Source of the DNA: Hyphomicrobiales bacterium
GTDB taxonomy: Bacteria; Pseudomonadota; Alphaproteobacteria; Rhizobiales; Aestuariivirgaceae
Assembly (NCBI GenBank): GCA_013002595.1
Contig: JABDJG010000382.1
Span: forward strand, 1 to 17,634
Length of the DNA: 17,634 nt
Reading direction: 5' to 3'
The translations under genes and the position numbers were made by a program. Below, piece by piece: positions 1 through 8,418 of the stretch. Position 1 is the first letter of the stretch, and the number at the start of each line of letters is the position of its first letter. The notes beneath the pieces are model-generated. The model was not told the DNA's origin, did not search any database, and worked only from the letters and a program-made list of their open reading frames with translations.

Positions 1-1534
<1,534 letters not shown>

Positions 1535-1606
1535 TGCAATTCATTCCTTATCCGGTTGAAGCGTTGCATGCAGTGGGTGAGCCGACAGGAAGACCAGCGG
1601 CGAATC

Positions 1607-1629
1607 GCATCAAATGCCCCATTTGATGC
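1607..1629. repeat. 10-bp perfect inverted repeat in the dnaG-rpoD gap
   Basis: GCATCAAATG and its exact reverse complement CATTTGATGC flank a 3-base spacer. A second perfect palindrome, GCATTAATGC (1628-1637), overlaps its right end. The repeat lies 73 bases upstream of the rpoD start. It could be a protein-binding operator or a hairpin in the rpoD leader; the function is unknown. Confidence 0.6.
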
Positions 1630-1717
1630 ATTAATGCCCAATGCTCGTTAACCGCTCCTTAAATAGAAGAATCGCCGGCTGACCGATCTGTCATCCCGCG
1701 CCCTTCGCTCTCAACTG

Positions 1718-1741
1718 TCCAGAGCCGAATTGCGCTCTGGA
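1718..1741. repeat. 8-bp inverted repeat just after dnaG stop
   Basis: TCCAGAGC and GCTCTGGA flank an 8-base loop, starting 7 bases beyond the dnaG stop codon. There is no T-run on the minus-strand side, so it is not a canonical rho-independent terminator. A processing or attenuation hairpin between dnaG and rpoD is possible. Confidence 0.45.
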
Positions 1742-1748
1742 TCGTGCT

Positions 1749-3692
1749 CTAACTCAAGGTTCCGGCAGAACGGCCCGAGGCCTCGCCGAAACCTTCAATG
1801 GCAGCTTCTTCACCACGGGTGGAACTGAGCTCTTCGCGAATTTGATTGAGATGTCGAAACGTCTCTTCGCTCGGATGTTCTGCCAGGGCCAGTTCTGCTG
1901 CCTTCAGTTCGCGTTCCAGCATCATCTTGCGATGCAATGCCATCATGTGTTCAAAGCCAGTGCGCACATCCTCCAGGGCGGCGCCGCGCTCCACATGCCA
2001 GGAATTCAATCGTTCAGCCTGTAATTCGAGCTTGTCGAGACTGGCTGCCATATTCCTCTGGATCAGGTGGTGACGCAGTTGGTCACTGTCAAGCCCTTCG
2101 TTGAGGGCGGCGATATCTATGATTTTCCGGCGCAAACTGTCAAGCTCACGTGTTGCAAATTCGATTGCGGCAAATTGTTCTGCATCGTGCTGTAAAAGGT
2201 CAGGGTGATTGATGACGGCGAGCACGATCAGCCGTTCGCGGCGTTCACCGCCGACAGCGCCATCTGCCCGCGCAGAAATCGCCCGTAGCTCCGGTGAGGC
2301 CGGCATTTTGACATCCCAGGGGCGGAAGTTGCCGAATTTGCCGCTGCGGCGGTTGTTATAGGCGCCAGGCTGGCGCCGGCCGCGGGCGAACCGGGTCCGG
2401 CCGCCGCCTTGATCCCACAGCGCCTTGATGCGCTGGCCGATCTCGGCTTCGTAATGGCCGCGCACCTTGGCATCCTCGATCTGGCGCACGGTCTGCTCCA
2501 GATCGACCTCGAAACGGGCCCTGGTTTCCGGCGTTTGCCGGTCGTTGTCGGCCAGGGCGCGGTTCCACAACACATCGACCAGGGACTGTGCACTGGCGAT
2601 GACCGCGCGAACCGCCTCGGCGCCTTCATCGCGCAGCAGATCATCGGGGTCGCGGTCGTGCGGCAAAAGTGCAAAGCGCAGCGACTGGCCCGGCCGCAAA
2701 TGCTGCAGAGCCATATCGAGTGCGCGGTAGGCTGCTTTGAGACCGGCTGCATCGCCATCGAAACACAGGACCGGTTCGGGCGCAATCCGCCACATGAGGG
2801 CAAGCTGGTCCGGCGTCAGGGCGGTGCCGAGCGGGGCGACCGCATGCGGCACGCCGGCGCGGGTCATGGCGATCACGTCCATATAGCCCTCAACGGCGAT
2901 CACCGTGCCGTATTCATGGGCCGGCGCGCGCGCCTGATCGAGGTTGTAGAGGACACGGCCTTTGTGAAACAGCACGGTTTCGGGCGAATTGAGGTATTTG
3001 GCCGGCACATCGGCCGACATTGCCCGCCCGCCAAAGGCGATGACCCGGCCACGGCTGTCGCGTATGGGAAACATGATGCGGTCGCGGAAGCGGTCGTAAG
3101 GGACCGCGATATCATCACCGGTGACGACAAGGCCGGTTTCGGCGAGCTGTTCAGCGGTAATACCTTTATCGGTGAGGTATGACTTCAGATAGTGCCGGCC
3201 GGCCGGCGCAAAGCCGATGCGGAAGGTCTGCTGGACGCTCGCCGTGAGGCCGCGATCGGCGAGATAGCCACGCGCCGCGGCGCCATCGCTGGTCTGGAGC
3301 TTTTCCTCAAAGAATTTCGCCGCAAGTTCCATGACGTCATACAGCGTTGCGCGGCGCTCCTCGCGGGCAACGTCTTCGGGGCTCATCTCAGGCATCTGCA
3401 GGCCGGCGTCAGATGCCAGCTGTTCAACAGCCTCGGGAAACGACATGCCCTGTTTTTCGGTCAGGAAGCGGAAAATGTCGCCCGATGCCTTGCAGCCGAA
3501 GCAGTGATAGCGCCCTTTTCGGTCATCGGCGTGGAACGAGGGGGTCTTTTCATTATGGAACGGGCAGCAGGCCCAATAATCGCCGCGCCCGGCATTGGTC
3601 TTCTTGCGGTCCCACTGCACCGCCCGCCCGACAACGGACGAGACCGGCACACGGGCGCGGATTTCATCAAGAAACGACGGCGGAAAGCGCAT
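1749..3692 (-). CDS. dnaG: DNA primase DnaG
   Basis: This protein synthesises RNA primers at the replication fork and works with the replicative helicase DnaB. All expected parts are visible in 647 residues, a normal length. The N-terminal CHC2 zinc ribbon spans residues 40-72 (CCPFHNEKTPSFH, then YHCFGCKASGD; ligands near C43, H46, C64 and C67). The RNA polymerase core has the KYLNSPET segment (232-239) and a Toprim domain with VEGYMDVIAM (267-276, catalytic Glu268) and FDGDAAG (311-317). A divergent helical C-terminal region (about 450-647) matches the position of the DnaB-interaction domain. The start is ATG at 3692; no strong Shine-Dalgarno is seen. It lies upstream of rpoD on the same strand. 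A palindromic mobile-element-like repeat ends 34 bases upstream of the start codon, so the native dnaG promoter is either displaced or partly formed by that repeat. Confidence 0.98.
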   Translation of the reverse strand: MRFPPSFLDEIRARVPVSSVVGRAVQWDRKKTNAGRGDYWACCPFHNEKTPSFHADDRKGRYHCFGCKASGDIFRFLTEKQGMSFPEAVEQLASDAGLQMPEMSPEDVAREERRATLYDVMELAAKFFEEKLQTSDGAAARGYLADRGLTASVQQTFRIGFAPAGRHYLKSYLTDKGITAEQLAETGLVVTGDDIAVPYDRFRDRIMFPIRDSRGRVIAFGGRAMSADVPAKYLNSPETVLFHKGRVLYNLDQARAPAHEYGTVIAVEGYMDVIAMTRAGVPHAVAPLGTALTPDQLALMWRIAPEPVLCFDGDAAGLKAAYRALDMALQHLRPGQSLRFALLPHDRDPDDLLRDEGAEAVRAVIASAQSLVDVLWNRALADNDRQTPETRARFEVDLEQTVRQIEDAKVRGHYEAEIGQRIKALWDQGGGRTRFARGRRQPGAYNNRRSGKFGNFRPWDVKMPASPELRAISARADGAVGGERRERLIVLAVINHPDLLQHDAEQFAAIEFATRELDSLRRKIIDIAALNEGLDSDQLRHHLIQRNMAASLDKLELQAERLNSWHVERGAALEDVRTGFEHMMALHRKMMLERELKAAELALAEHPSEETFRHLNQIREELSSTRGEEAAIEGFGEASGRSAGTLS

Positions 3693-3728
3693 AAGGGTGA
3701 CCAGTGATCATGAACGGCCCGGATATTA

Positions 3729-3760
3729 GTGTGTAGTGACAGTTTCAGGCATGGGTTTGA
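3729..3760 (+). repeat. Left terminal inverted repeat of the MITE-like element
   Basis: The inner part contains GTGACAGTTTCAG and ATGGGTTTGA. It pairs with 3965-3996 with three mismatches. It points into the element and lies closest to dnaG. Confidence 0.8.
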
Positions 3761-3964
3761 CGGGCCATATTTTGAGTGATTCTTGTGGAAAATCCGGTGC
3801 CGTAGGCTAACCGCCTTCAAACCGGATTTTCCGCAAAGAGCGCCAAAATATAGCCTGCCCGATAGGGTTTTGCATAAATCGTCCACTAACTGCGGCTTTG
3901 TCCCTGCAAAGGGGGCGACCCTGTGCGGCGGACCAAGCCTTGCTATTGAACGATTTATGCAAAA

Positions 3965-3996
3965 TCAAACCCATGTCTGAAACTGTCACGACACCC
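3965..3996 (-). repeat. Right terminal inverted repeat of the MITE-like element
   Basis: Read on the minus strand, it matches 3729-3760 at 29 of 32 positions, with differences at positions 2, 7 and 19 of the repeat. The remaining 221 bases up to the next gene (3999-4219) show nothing I can name. Confidence 0.8.
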
Positions 3997-4219
3997 TAGC
4001 CGATTGCCGCCAAACAGCGAGCCGAATCGCGCGACTGTGCCCAGTATACAGAAGACTGTGGAAAAGTGGGGCTGGGTTGGGGTGGGACAATCCATTGAAT
4101 GCTCACTGCCAGATCGGGATCGCATGAGCAGGCGATGTGACGGGTTGCACATTGCAGGTTACGCGCTGCCAGTTAGTTTGCCCGATGAGCGGATAGATTG
4201 ACTGTGCGAAGGGTAATGC

Positions 4220-4483
4220 ATGTATCTGCTGGCTGGCGAAGATGGGCATGGTACGGTCTGTGCCGATGGATCGATCAAGTTCGCTGTCGATTACCATTTC
4301 GATGTCTGGTTGCGGGTGGGCGGATTCAAAACGACCCGCGGCTGGATTGCAGCCGGGCATACCGCCCTGCAAGGCCTTATCCCCGCAGCGCAGGTTTATC
4401 TGGAAGCCGAAGACGGCAGACGCTGGCGGATCGAGGTCACCGAAGTCAGCGGCAATCGCGCCGAGGTCCGGTTTACGGCGTGA
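4220..4483 (+). CDS. Small protein of unknown function (87 aa)
   Basis: I do not recognise a family. The 87-residue product has no signal peptide or membrane segment. Its pattern of short alternating hydrophobic stretches (FAVDYHFDVWLRVGG, AQVYLEAEDGRRWRIEV, GNRAEVRFTA) suggests a small, mostly beta-strand, soluble domain. The case for a real gene is a good Shine-Dalgarno, AAGGG, 6 bases before the ATG at 4220, codon use like its neighbours, and a stop that falls neatly at the end of the convergent response regulator. Its TGA (4481-4483) overlaps the end of that regulator by 11 bases on the opposite strand. A second ATG at 4216 is in another frame. Expression is not proven from sequence. Confidence 0.65.
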   Translation: MYLLAGEDGHGTVCADGSIKFAVDYHFDVWLRVGGFKTTRGWIAAGHTALQGLIPAAQVYLEAEDGRRWRIEVTEVSGNRAEVRFTA

Positions 4484-4889
4484 CAACCGATGTAGCCGGT
4501 TGCGTCATGCCGACAACCTGATCGAGGTCGCCCGCCTTCAGGGGTTTGCAGAGCGCGCCGACACTATTCAGACCGAGGCTTTGCGCCAAATCGCGTGCCG
4601 TGCCGAGCACCTCACGGCCCTCACCGCTTATGATGGCGATGTCACCGCTGAATGCGCAGTCCTTCAGTTGCCGCATGAACTGAACCCCGTCGAGTTCGGG
4701 CATGTTGAGGTCACACAGGATGCAATCGATCGCCGGCCGGTATTGCTGAATCAGCTCCAGAGCCTCGCGGCCGTTGCTGGCCTGGAGAATTTGGGGTGTG
4801 CCCAGGGCGCCGAAATAAGCAAAGGCGACTGTGCGCAGGATTGGATCGTCGTCGACAATCAGGACGTTTTCGAAGGGGCTCATGGTCAT
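4473..4889 (-). CDS. Stand-alone receiver-domain response regulator
   Basis: The 138-residue protein is essentially one CheY-like receiver domain. VLIVDDDP gives the acidic pocket (D13-D15), CDLNMPELDG carries the likely phosphoacceptor Asp60, AIISGEG has the conserved Ser88, and ALCKPLKAGDL the conserved Lys115. There is no DNA-binding or enzymatic output domain, so it probably acts by protein-protein contact or in a phosphorelay. I placed the start at ATG 4889 because the receiver fold begins there. The open frame runs upstream to 5042, but those 51 residues look non-coding. A second ATG at 4883 is also possible. Neither has a strong Shine-Dalgarno. No kinase gene is adjacent; the nearest is the orphan histidine kinase at 8419-10023. 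The cognate partner is unknown. Confidence 0.88.
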   Translation of the reverse strand: MTMSPFENVLIVDDDPILRTVAFAYFGALGTPQILQASNGREALELIQQYRPAIDCILCDLNMPELDGVQFMRQLKDCAFSGDIAIISGEGREVLGTARDLAQSLGLNSVGALCKPLKAGDLDQVVGMTQPATSVVTP

Positions 4890-5218
4890 TTTGTCAGCGC
4901 GACCTGGCCGCGATGCTGCCGCGTTGACAACTGAGCAGCCGGATGAGGCCGCGGCGTAGGTTTTGGGCGCTTCGGCGCACGGTGTCACATGGGTTTTGTG
5001 GAGTTCGGTGTCCCGAACGTCGGGGATCCATCGGTGCCTCACATACAGTTGTTCGGTCGGGGCAACATGACCGGCGAACTGTCAGTCATTGACAGCGATG
5101 ATTGCAATATAACGTGCCTGCAATGATCGGTTGTGGGTGCTCGAAATTCCTTAACGCGGCACGGCATTCGCTAGTGTCGGTAAATGCCATGTGCACGCGA
5201 TCGTTACATTTAATGCGA
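4890..5218. other. Non-coding gap between response regulator and DUF3604 gene
   Basis: No credible gene is visible in these 329 bases. It holds a small inverted repeat, CTGTCA (5079-5084) and TGACAG (5090-5095) with a 5-base spacer, which could be an operator for the response regulator. The DUF3604 gene ends at 5219, so any terminator for it lies here; I see no clear hairpin followed by a T-run. Confidence 0.4.
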
Positions 5219-7501
5219 TCAGCGATAGATGAACATCGGGCTCGACCAGGCATTGTAGCCGTCCTCGGTGGTCACTCTGAGCCAGATCTGGTTGTCGCCT
5301 CGAGGCCTCAGCGGCACCTTGACCGTGGCGGTGATGCTCGACCGGTGCTGCGTTTCGGGCAGGCGGTAAATCCGGATCTTGCGGTCCAGCCCACCGGCGT
5401 CGAGCACATGATCGGCAAGGCCGATTTCGCTGAGATCGATGCTGGCGCTCACATGCCCAGTCTCGATGTTCAAGGTGCCATTTGCGCCGTCGTCGAGCCA
5501 TGCATCGAAGCCGCCGAAATTGCCGGTCGTTATGGTGTCGAATGTCACTGCATTGCCGCCGTCGAGCTCAACCGGGTGCTCGTGGTTCCAGACATTGATC
5601 TTTGCGATGCGGGCAATCCGGGCGCCGGAAAATTCAGCCCGGCCGCGCCACGAGGTCTGGCGGCCGCGGCCGCGGTATTCGGCGCCCTGCCAGATCACCC
5701 GGATACGATTGCCGAGGTCAGCCTCGCCATGGCCACTGACCGTTTCGACAAGGTCGGCGCCATTGAGCACATCGATGCGCTCAATGGGTGTATGGGCGAT
5801 CGCCTCGATCGTCAGCTCGACGGCGTCATCACCGGTCTGGGCAATGTCGCCCATCATGATCTCATCGACCTCAACCGGGTCGACATCGTGGTAGCGCGGG
5901 TCGCGGGTATAAAGCCGGGCCTTGCCGGCAAACCGGGCCCTGACATCGAGATGCATGCGGCAGCCGGTGGTGCCGTAGTGATGGCGGCGTCGTTGACATT
6001 CGAAAATCGCGTCGCGCGACAGTTCACTGGTGAGGAAACAGGTCAGCCCGCCGAAGGCTCCAAACTGCGAGGCGCCCGGGTAGCTGGCGCCGGGGCGGCC
6101 CTTGTGGCCGTCGCTGTTGCAGACCAGCCCGAGGCGGTATCCAAGCTCGAAGCTGTCAGTCATAATCCATTCAAAAGTGCCCCAGTCCGAGTGGACTTCA
6201 ACGGCGGTGCGCAGCACCGGATCATGGGCAAAGCTTATATCGGCCGGCCGGCCGCCGACATGGGCATAGACAACGCAGTCTTCGCCTTTCAGCGCGGCGA
6301 ACAGGTCTTTTGATGTGGCCGCATCGGTTTCGATATCCGAACGGTCGGTCAAGAGCGCGTGCGAAGAGCGCCTGATCTGGCGGTTTTCATGGCGAAAGAA
6401 GACATTGTGATCACCGCCAACCGGCGTGTTGCCGGACCATTCGTAACCGGGGAAAACGATGAAATGGCCATCGACCTCGAATTCCCTGGAAACAGCATTG
6501 ATCTCGGCCCAGAAGTGGTTCTTGATCTGGAAATCATTGGCCTGATGGCTGGTCACGTCGAGAAAGGCGAGGTCGCGGGCAAACTCGAAATATTCACGGA
6601 TCGGATTGATGCCGACGGTCTCACCGCTCTGGCCATGCAGATCGCCCCAGAATGCCGAGACAGGTCCGGTGCGGATCACCAGCGGATTGGATTTCGCTAG
6701 CTGATTGCCCGCCTCGTCGTAGACAAGGACCGCCGCTGTGCACTCGTTGCCGATGTGCAGGCCGGCAATCGTGAAGGCACGTTCGCCGGCCGGAAAGTCG
6801 ATCGTGCCGGGCAGGCCGGCAATCGGCTGGCTCGCTTCAAGCCGCAATTTGCCGGTGTGTTCGCCGGTCGGATTGCCCCACAGATCCTCGGCCTTGAGCC
6901 CGAGCGAAAAGACCTCGCCGGGCTGGCGCAAGGTCGGCAGGATGGCTTTCCACAAGTGCGGTTTGCCCGCGACAATGGAGATACTGGGCGATGCCGGCAA
7001 CGCCAGGAATTGGCCGGTGGCACAGGCATCGACCAGCACCTTGAACACAAAGGCGGATTCGCAAAAGGTCTGCAGGCGGTAGCCCGGCGAGCCGCCGGAG
7101 CGGTCACCATAAATGATGGTGATGGTGTCACCCTGGCTCATGTAACCGCCCTCGACACTTATGCGCAGGGACTTATTCCATGGCCGCTGGTGCCCGTATG
7201 GCTCCCAGTAGAGATGCAGGCGGGCACCGTTCGAGGCCGTGGCAGTGACGTAGTTGGCGGCGCCTGGATCATCGAACTGCAGCTTACCGCCATCAGGGGT
7301 AAAGTTGTGCACGACCTTGATCGCGCCGGTATCATCAAGGCCGTACTGGCCGACCGTGTAGACCAGCGAAAATGTCTGAAAGCTACGCGCTTCGAAACTG
7401 CCATCAGGTGAAAAACTGACCGTGCCATAGTCGGCCCCCGCCCGGCCCGGCTCGGCGCCTGGCCAGACGTCCCCCATCACGTCGTCCGGTATTCCGGTCA
7501 T
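5219..7501 (-). CDS. DUF3604 / PHP-like metal-dependent protein
   Basis: The protein is about 760 residues and resembles the DUF3604 family, whose members carry PHP-phosphoesterase-like metal motifs but lack an established reaction. With ATG 7501 as residue 1, the central domain shows WGDLHGQSGE (285-294), TSHQAND (317-323), GGDHNVF (362-368), YAHVGG (412-417), EVHSDWG (436-442) and NSDGHKGRPGA (462-472). These His and Asp residues probably bind metals. The first 280 residues and the last 200 look like beta-rich flanking domains. No signal peptide is seen, so it is probably cytoplasmic. A GTG at 7543 is an alternative start: it overlaps the arfB stop as GTGA and would add 14 residues. I prefer 7501 because GGGA lies 8-11 bases upstream and the extra residues look unlike a family N-terminus. 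It is probably co-transcribed with arfB. The substrate is unknown. Confidence 0.85.
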   Translation of the reverse strand: MTGIPDDVMGDVWPGAEPGRAGADYGTVSFSPDGSFEARSFQTFSLVYTVGQYGLDDTGAIKVVHNFTPDGGKLQFDDPGAANYVTATASNGARLHLYWEPYGHQRPWNKSLRISVEGGYMSQGDTITIIYGDRSGGSPGYRLQTFCESAFVFKVLVDACATGQFLALPASPSISIVAGKPHLWKAILPTLRQPGEVFSLGLKAEDLWGNPTGEHTGKLRLEASQPIAGLPGTIDFPAGERAFTIAGLHIGNECTAAVLVYDEAGNQLAKSNPLVIRTGPVSAFWGDLHGQSGETVGINPIREYFEFARDLAFLDVTSHQANDFQIKNHFWAEINAVSREFEVDGHFIVFPGYEWSGNTPVGGDHNVFFRHENRQIRRSSHALLTDRSDIETDAATSKDLFAALKGEDCVVYAHVGGRPADISFAHDPVLRTAVEVHSDWGTFEWIMTDSFELGYRLGLVCNSDGHKGRPGASYPGASQFGAFGGLTCFLTSELSRDAIFECQRRRHHYGTTGCRMHLDVRARFAGKARLYTRDPRYHDVDPVEVDEIMMGDIAQTGDDAVELTIEAIAHTPIERIDVLNGADLVETVSGHGEADLGNRIRVIWQGAEYRGRGRQTSWRGRAEFSGARIARIAKINVWNHEHPVELDGGNAVTFDTITTGNFGGFDAWLDDGANGTLNIETGHVSASIDLSEIGLADHVLDAGGLDRKIRIYRLPETQHRSSITATVKVPLRPRGDNQIWLRVTTEDGYNAWSSPMFIYR

Positions 7502-7539
7502 TGTGCTATCCCAATCGTCGTTGCGTCTGATGCAATTTT

Positions 7540-7968
7540 TCACTCCGTATCAATCTTCCCGCCGCGGGTCTTTTTGAGCGAGCCGCGTTTGGACTTGCTG
7601 TCGAGCCGGCGTTTTTTTGAAGCCCGCGTCGGCTTTGTGGCGATGCGTCTTGGGGCGAATTGGGCGGCCTGGCGAATGATCTGTTTGAGGCGTTCAAGCG
7701 CATCGCGGCGGTTGGCGAGCTGAGTGCGGTGACGCTCAGCGATGATGATGAGTTCGCCGTCCCTGGTAAGGCGGGTATCGCCGCTGGCCAGGATCTTTGT
7801 GCGGACGCGCTCCGGCAGCGATTTCGACAGGCGCACTTTGAACCTGAGCTGGACCGCGGTCGCCACCTTGTTGACGTTCTGGCCGCCGGCGCCGCTGGCG
7901 CGAATAAACTTTTCCTCAAGCTCTGCCTCCTCGAGCGAAATAGCATCGGTGATGCGAATGCGGGTCAT
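7540..7968 (-). CDS. arfB: Alternative ribosome-rescue factor ArfB (peptidyl-tRNA hydrolase YaeJ)
   Basis: This factor enters ribosomes stalled without a stop codon and hydrolyses the peptidyl-tRNA. Its 142 residues hold the release-factor catalytic domain with RASGAGGQNVNKVAT; GGQ is at residues 28-30. A strongly basic C-terminal tail (about 105-140, rich in Lys and Arg) fills the empty mRNA channel in known ArfB proteins. The protein is much too short to be RF1 or RF2 and lacks their codon-recognition domains. The start is ATG at 7968. It is followed on the same strand by the DUF3604 gene. Alphaproteobacteria often carry arfB as a back-up to trans-translation. Confidence 0.95.
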   Translation of the reverse strand: MTRIRITDAISLEEAELEEKFIRASGAGGQNVNKVATAVQLRFKVRLSKSLPERVRTKILASGDTRLTRDGELIIIAERHRTQLANRRDALERLKQIIRQAAQFAPRRIATKPTRASKKRRLDSKSKRGSLKKTRGGKIDTE

Positions 7969-8060
7969 GCCAGACGATCTTTCCGGTACCCGGTACTATC
8001 GGTTCGGCAGCGCCGGCTTGGCATCTGAACTGGCATGTCATCGTCCTTTGTCTGTTGCAG

Positions 8061-8097
8061 CCTAGAGTGGTTCACAATGAAAGCAAACCGCTTTAGG
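8061..8097. repeat. 12-bp inverted repeat (G-U tolerant hairpin) upstream of the histidine kinase
   Basis: CCTAGAGTGGTT (8061-8072) pairs with AACCGCTTTAGG (8086-8097) around a 13-base loop. The two non-Watson-Crick positions are G-T type, so all 12 pairs would form in RNA. The shape is like the palindromic intergenic repeats common in Hyphomicrobiales genomes, but it could equally be a regulatory site. Confidence 0.6.
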
Positions 8098-8129
8098 GCA
8101 GGTCTTTCGCTGCTTTGCTTAACGGCAGG

Positions 8130-8178
8130 TTTCCAGCGCTGGATGTTGCAGCGCTGCGGCCGCTGGAGATGCTGGAAA
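8130..8178. repeat. 8-bp inverted repeat enclosing a GC-rich palindrome
   Basis: TTTCCAGC (8130-8137) and GCTGGAAA (8171-8178) are exact reverse complements, and CAGCGCTG (8149-8156) inside is a perfect palindrome. The gap 7969-8418 otherwise holds no credible gene; the short open frame at 8035-8280 lacks any recognisable protein pattern. An RNA structure or small RNA is possible but unproven. Confidence 0.45.
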
Positions 8179-8418
8179 CGTCTGAAATTAGCCGATCTGG
8201 GCGGCCATACCGGCCGGTTAATCCTGCCGTGTGCGGTACTGTCGGACACACAAAGGCCCCAGAGTCGCCCCAGCACCTAACGATCCTCAACTGAGGTCGA
8301 TAAAATTTTAGCACCCGCACGCATCAAATCTTGATCCCTGTGACATAGAACCTGTTGCCCAGAGAGGCGCTCCTGCCATTGGCATTGGCGTGGGGATGAA
8401 AGGTTAGCGTGGGTCACA

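Larger units (their letters stand above)
3727..3998. mobile_element. MITE-like palindromic element with 32-bp terminal inverted repeats
   Basis: The ends 3729-3760 and 3965-3996 are reverse complements at 29 of 32 positions and are both bordered by TA (3727-3728 and 3997-3998). Inside are two separate hairpin arms. Arm 1 (3761-3861) has CGGGC/GCCCG at its base, ATATTTTG (3767-3774) pairing with CAAAATAT (3844-3851), and GGAAAATCCGGT (3787-3798) with ACCGGATTTTCC (3821-3832). Arm 2 (3868-3964) has a perfect 15-bp stem (3868-3882 with 3950-3964) and an inner stem 3894-3903/3930-3939 with 9 of 10 pairs. The whole can fold into a three-way junction or cruciform. It holds no credible gene. TA at both borders fits insertion by a Tc1/mariner or IS630-type transposase acting in trans; this is inference because no related IS is in the window. 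Confidence 0.75.

Noticed and set aside
1718..1741. Rho-independent terminator between dnaG and rpoD
   Set aside because: The hairpin is real, but no T-run follows on the minus strand, so I list it only as an inverted repeat.
2409..3182. Open frame of 257 codons on the plus strand opposite dnaG
   Set aside because: It is antisense to the Toprim core of dnaG and has no protein-like pattern.
3783..3980. Short open frames inside the palindromic element
   Set aside because: They run through the hairpin arms and terminal repeats in both directions and have no protein-like pattern.
4055..4070. DnaA-box-like TGTGGAAAA near the palindromic element, suggesting an origin
   Set aside because: Only isolated imperfect matches, with no cluster of boxes, no AT-rich unwinding region and no origin-linked genes.
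4890..5042. N-terminal extension of the response regulator to 5042
   Set aside because: The 51 additional residues precede a complete receiver domain, are compositionally odd and have no ribosome binding site.
5102..6313. Open frame of 403 codons on the plus strand opposite the DUF3604 gene
   Set aside because: No recognisable motif, while the opposite strand carries clear metal-binding motifs. It is a shadow frame.
8035..8280. Possible 81-codon gene in the arfB-kinase gap
   Set aside because: No Shine-Dalgarno, a composition rich in Arg, Cys and Trp, and overlap with two inverted repeats make it a chance frame.
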